63,205 nt of DNA, taken from contig JASCNZ010000011.1 in assembly GCA_029959905.1 (NCBI GenBank), positions 1 to 63,205 on the forward strand. Direction: 5' to 3'. Positions 60,224 to 63,205 of this stretch are shown here, one piece after another (position 1 is the stretch's first letter; each line of letters opens with the position of its first letter). Below the pieces are notes generated by a model, which was given only the letters and a program-made list of their open reading frames with translations, searched no databases and was not told the origin of the DNA. This DNA is from Microbacteriaceae bacterium PS02344 (lineage in GTDB: Bacteria; Actinomycetota; Actinomycetes; Actinomycetales; Microbacteriaceae). The position numbers and the translations under genes were made by a program.

Positions 60224-62880
60224 GCGCCGCGCAACTCCTGTGCGATGGCGTCGAGCGCCGCGGGCAACGCAGCAGCATCCGCGCCACCGCCCTGCGCGAC
60301 GTCGTCACGGCCGCCGCCGCCTCCGCCGAGGATCCCAGCGGCACGCTTCGCCAGGGGTCCGGCCTTCGCACCCGCTCCGCGCGCCGCGTCGTTCGTGGCG
60401 ACCACGACGACCGGTCGACCGCCCACCTCGGCGCCGAGCGCGACGACCGCCGCCTCCGAGCCGAGACGATCGCGGACGCCGAGCACAAGGTCGCGCAGGT
60501 CGTCGGCGGAGGCGAGTGCGCCGAGCGACTGGGTGGCGACGCGGTACGCGCCGATACGCTGCGCGGCGTCGGCGATCGCCGGCACCTGTCCTGCGCGCTC
60601 CTTCGCCTCGAACTGCGCGATCCGCTTCTCCGCGGCCTTGAGGCTCGCGGCGAGGTCGGCGATGCGCTCGGGAAGCTGCTCGCGCGGGGTCTTCAGCGAC
60701 GAGGTCAGCTGCGAGACGATCGCGCGCTCCGCCGCCAGCTCACGGAACGCGTCCGCGCCGACGAGGGCTTCGATGCGGCGGTTCGACGACCCGACCGACG
60801 ACTCGCCGACGACGCTGACGAGTCCGATCTCGGCGCTCGATCCCACGTGCGTGCCCGCGCAGAGTTCGCGCGACCAGGGGCCTCCGATGTCGACCATGCG
60901 CACGACGTCGCCGTACTTCTCGCCGAAGAGGGCCATGGCACCGGCTTCCTTGGCCTCGTCGAGCGACACGATGCGGGTGGTCACCTCGAGGGCGTCCTGC
61001 ACGGCGCGGTTCGCGATCTCCTCGATCTCCGAACGGGTGTCGGTCGACAGCGCCTGCGACCACGAGAAGTCGAAGCGCATGTAGCCGGCGCGGTTGAGCG
61101 AGCCCGCCTGGGTGGCCGTCGGGCCGAGCGTGTCGCGGAGCGCGGCGTGCACCAGGTGCGTGGCGGAGTGCGCCTGCCGTGCCGCGCGGCGGTTCTTCGC
61201 GTCGACGACCGTGGTCGCCGCGTCGTCGACGGCGACCGTGCCGCGCACGACCTCGACGGTGTGGCTGATCAGTCCGGGCACCGGACGCTGCACGTCGATG
61301 ACCTCGAGCTCGTAGCCCGGGCCCACGATCGTCCCCTTGTCGGCGACCTGTCCGCCCGACTCCGCGTAGAGCGTGGTCTCCGACAGCACGATCTCGGCGA
61401 TCTGGCCTTCCGCTGCGCTCTGCACCGCCTGCCCGTCGACGAGGAGTCCGAGCACGCGCGACTCCACTTCGAGCTCGGTGTACCCGTCGAAGCGGGTCTC
61501 GCCGAGGGCACGCAGGTCGCGGTAGACCGAGACGTCGGCGAGCTGGCGCTTGCGATTGCGCGCGTCGGCCTTGGCGCGATCGCGCTGCTCGCGCATGAGG
61601 GTGTCGAACGCGGCGCGGTCGACCTGCAGACCGGCTTCCTCGGCCACCTCGAGGGTCAGATCGATCGGGAAGCCGTAGGTGTCGTGCAGGAGGAAGGCCT
61701 CCGAGCCGCTGAGCGCGGCCTTGCCCTCCTTCTTCGTCTCGTCGAGCGCGAGGTCGAGGATCGTCGACCCCTGGGCGAGCGTGCGACGGAACGTCTCCTC
61801 CTCCGCGAAGGCGGCCGAGGAGAGGGTCGACCAGTCGCGTTCGAGTTCGGGGTAGGAGTGCTTCATGGCGTCGCGCGACGTCGAGAAGAGCTCGGGGAAC
61901 ACCGGCTCGTCGACGCCGAGGAGGCGCATCGCGCGCACGGTGCGGCGCATGAGGCGGCGCAGGATGTACCCGCGCCCCTCGTTCGACGGGCGGACGCCGT
62001 CGGAGAGCAGCATGAGGGACGAGCGCACGTGGTCGGCGATCACCCGGAAGCGCACGTCGTCGTCGTGCGCTTTGCCGTACGGGCGCCCCGAGAGCTCGAC
62101 GGCACGGTCGAGTACCGGGCGCACCTGGTCGATCTCGTACATGTTCTCGACGCCCTGCTTGAGGAAGGCGACGCGCTCCAGGCCCATGCCGGTGTCGATG
62201 TTCTTCTGCGGCAGCTCGCCGACGATGTCGAACTCGGTCTTGCCGCGGACGTTCTCGATGAAGTCCTGCATGAACACGAGGTTCCAGATCTCGAGGAACC
62301 GCGAGTCGTCGGCGGCCGGTCCGCCGTCCTTGCCGTATGCCGGGCCCCGGTCGAAGAAGATCTCCGAGTCGGGGCCGCCGGGACCGGGCTGTCCGGTGTT
62401 CCAGTAGTTGTCGGCGCGGCCGAGGCGCTGGATGCGCTCGGGCTTCAGGCCGATCACGTCACGCCAGATCGCCTCCGCCTCGTCGTCGGTCTCGTAGACC
62501 GTCACCCAGAGGTCCTTCTCGTCGAACGCGAAACCGCCGTCGGCCTCGGAGCTGGTGAGGAGCTCCCACGCGTAGCGGATCGCTCCCTCCTTGAAGTAGT
62601 CGCCGAAAGACCAGTTGCCGAGCATCTGGAAGAAGGTCCCGTGGCGCGCGGTCTTGCCGACCTCTTCGATGTCGTTGGTGCGGATGCACTTCTGCACGTC
62701 GGCGATGCGCGGATGCGGCGACGGCACGACCCCGGTCAGGTACGGGATAAACGGCACCATGCCGGCCACGGTGAAGAGCAGCGACGGGTCCTCGCTGACC
62801 AGCGAGGCCGAGGGGACGATGACGTGGTCGTTCTTCTCGAAGAAGTCGAGGTAGCGCTGCGCGATGTCCGCGGATTTCAT
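60220..62880 (-). CDS. alaS: Alanyl-tRNA synthetase
   Basis: An 886-residue class II synthetase. The N-terminal catalytic core opens SADIAQRYLDFFEKNDH, with SLLFTVAGMVPFIPYLTG and GVRPSNEGRGYILRRLMRR. The editing domain has zinc ligands HSATHLVHAALRD and CAGTHVGSSAEIG. The C-terminal coiled part and C-Ala domain end with a Gly-rich patch, LGGGGGGRDDVAQGGG, that is canonical. It is followed by ruvX with a 4-nt overlap, and lies 49 nt downstream of a small membrane protein gene. Confidence 0.97.
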   Translation of the reverse strand: MKSADIAQRYLDFFEKNDHVIVPSASLVSEDPSLLFTVAGMVPFIPYLTGVVPSPHPRIADVQKCIRTNDIEEVGKTARHGTFFQMLGNWSFGDYFKEGAIRYAWELLTSSEADGGFAFDEKDLWVTVYETDDEAEAIWRDVIGLKPERIQRLGRADNYWNTGQPGPGGPDSEIFFDRGPAYGKDGGPAADDSRFLEIWNLVFMQDFIENVRGKTEFDIVGELPQKNIDTGMGLERVAFLKQGVENMYEIDQVRPVLDRAVELSGRPYGKAHDDDVRFRVIADHVRSSLMLLSDGVRPSNEGRGYILRRLMRRTVRAMRLLGVDEPVFPELFSTSRDAMKHSYPELERDWSTLSSAAFAEEETFRRTLAQGSTILDLALDETKKEGKAALSGSEAFLLHDTYGFPIDLTLEVAEEAGLQVDRAAFDTLMREQRDRAKADARNRKRQLADVSVYRDLRALGETRFDGYTELEVESRVLGLLVDGQAVQSAAEGQIAEIVLSETTLYAESGGQVADKGTIVGPGYELEVIDVQRPVPGLISHTVEVVRGTVAVDDAATTVVDAKNRRAARQAHSATHLVHAALRDTLGPTATQAGSLNRAGYMRFDFSWSQALSTDTRSEIEEIANRAVQDALEVTTRIVSLDEAKEAGAMALFGEKYGDVVRMVDIGGPWSRELCAGTHVGSSAEIGLVSVVGESSVGSSNRRIEALVGADAFRELAAERAIVSQLTSSLKTPREQLPERIADLAASLKAAEKRIAQFEAKERAGQVPAIADAAQRIGAYRVATQSLGALASADDLRDLVLGVRDRLGSEAAVVALGAEVGGRPVVVVATNDAARGAGAKAGPLAKRAAGILGGGGGGRDDVAQGGGADAAALPAALDAIAQELRGA

Positions 62881-62929
62881 GTGTGCCGGGTGTCCTTGGT
62901 CGGAGGGGTGGGGGTGCGGATGCGCGTGG

Positions 62930-63118
62930 TCAGCTGTCGGCGGGCTCGGTGAGCCGCGCCTCCTGGGCGCGATAGGCGTCGCCGATCAGTGCCGTGAACC
63001 CGTTGATCCGGGCGTCGACCTCGGCGAGCATGTCGTGCCCGCGCGGGTCCTTGTTCATGAAGTGCGCGGCCACGAAGCCGCCGATCACACCGATCAGGAA
63101 CCACAGCATGCTCTTCAT
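62930..63118 (-). CDS. Small single-helix membrane protein
   Basis: A 62-residue protein: one membrane helix (about 4-21, MLWFLIGVIGGFVAAHFM) followed by a cytoplasmic helix-forming tail. I chose the ATG at 63118 because AAGGA is 8 nt upstream; the ATG at 63127 would be too close to it. Its place before alaS is shared by small unknown proteins of actinobacteria (DUF948/DUF6167 neighbourhood, often after rpsD). Its function is unknown. Confidence 0.75.
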   Translation of the reverse strand: MKSMLWFLIGVIGGFVAAHFMNKDPRGHDMLAEVDARINGFTALIGDAYRAQEARLTEPADS

Positions 63119-63184
63119 CAACGTCATCCTTGCCTGGGGGCCGCGAGGGCGCGGCGTCTCCATCGTATGCGGAAACGACGAGAG

Positions 63185-63205
63185 GCGTCGGGGTGACCCC
63201 GACGC
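63185..63205 (-). terminator. Hairpin at the right edge
   Basis: A perfect 9-bp stem (63185-63193 with 63197-63205) and 3-nt loop at the very end of the window. On the minus strand it would end a transcript entering from the right, before the small membrane protein gene. The stem may extend beyond the window. Confidence 0.6.

Overview
This window is a stretch of chromosome from a high-GC Gram-positive bacterium, most likely a Microbacterium or close relative (Microbacteriaceae). Pointers are the very high GC at third codon positions, many GTG starts and one TTG start, an actinobacterial ANTAR response regulator, an actinobacterial integration host factor (mIHF) domain, a PriA without helicase motifs, and the gene order alaS-ruvX-mltG-aroE-aroC-aroK-aroB-aroQ-efp-nusB ... 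pyrR-pyrB-pyrC-carA-carB-pyrF-gmk-rpoZ-metK-priA-fmt-rsmB-rpe. The genus is inferred from reading, not from a search. I see no phage, insertion sequence, CRISPR array or plasmid signature.

Left part (1-16.9 kb), mixed strands. It starts with the tail of a + strand gene and a shared hairpin. Then come an HdeD-like membrane protein (-), a short UvrA paralogue (+), a decayed gene remnant in an AT-rich-flanked gap, a small lipoprotein (+), and an MFS transporter (+). A run of minus-strand genes follows: an arginase-fold protein with altered active site, a formylglycine-generating-enzyme-fold protein without the catalytic cysteines, an SGNH hydrolase, a luciferase-like oxidoreductase, a DUF885 peptidase-like protein and DNA polymerase I. 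Next are a hotdog thioesterase (+), a GNAT acetyltransferase, a PdtaR-like antiterminator, tRNA-Leu(CAA) (+) and two overlapping alpha/beta hydrolases.

From 16.9 kb to the right end every gene is on the minus strand, so transcription runs right to left. Read that way the order is: a small membrane protein, alaS, ruvX, mltG; the shikimate block aroE-C-K-B-Q; efp and nusB; then three genes that look inserted (SNF2 helicase, a metallo-beta-lactamase/Rieske protein related to CMP-sialate hydroxylase, and an unknown protein). Next comes the pyrimidine operon pyrR-B-C-(PH-like)-carA-carB-pyrF, running into an mIHF-guanylate kinase fusion and rpoZ. After a terminator come metK-priA-fmt-rsmB-rpe-hisE-hisG-hisF-hisI, the tryptophan block (associated membrane protein, HGxxPAAW protein, trpC-B-A), lgt, gltB-gltD and pyk. 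Most neighbours overlap by 1-17 nt, so translation is probably coupled.

Together the right part links amino-acid synthesis (aromatic, tryptophan, histidine, glutamate), pyrimidine synthesis, methyl-donor supply and translation. The most notable points are the mIHF-Gmk fusion, a likely PyrR-binding leader over the pyrR ribosome binding site, the three-gene insert before pyrR, the arginase-fold and FGE-fold proteins that lost key residues, the lack of trpE where it would be expected, and a duplicated short motif in the MltG cytoplasmic tail. No clearly new multi-gene system is visible.
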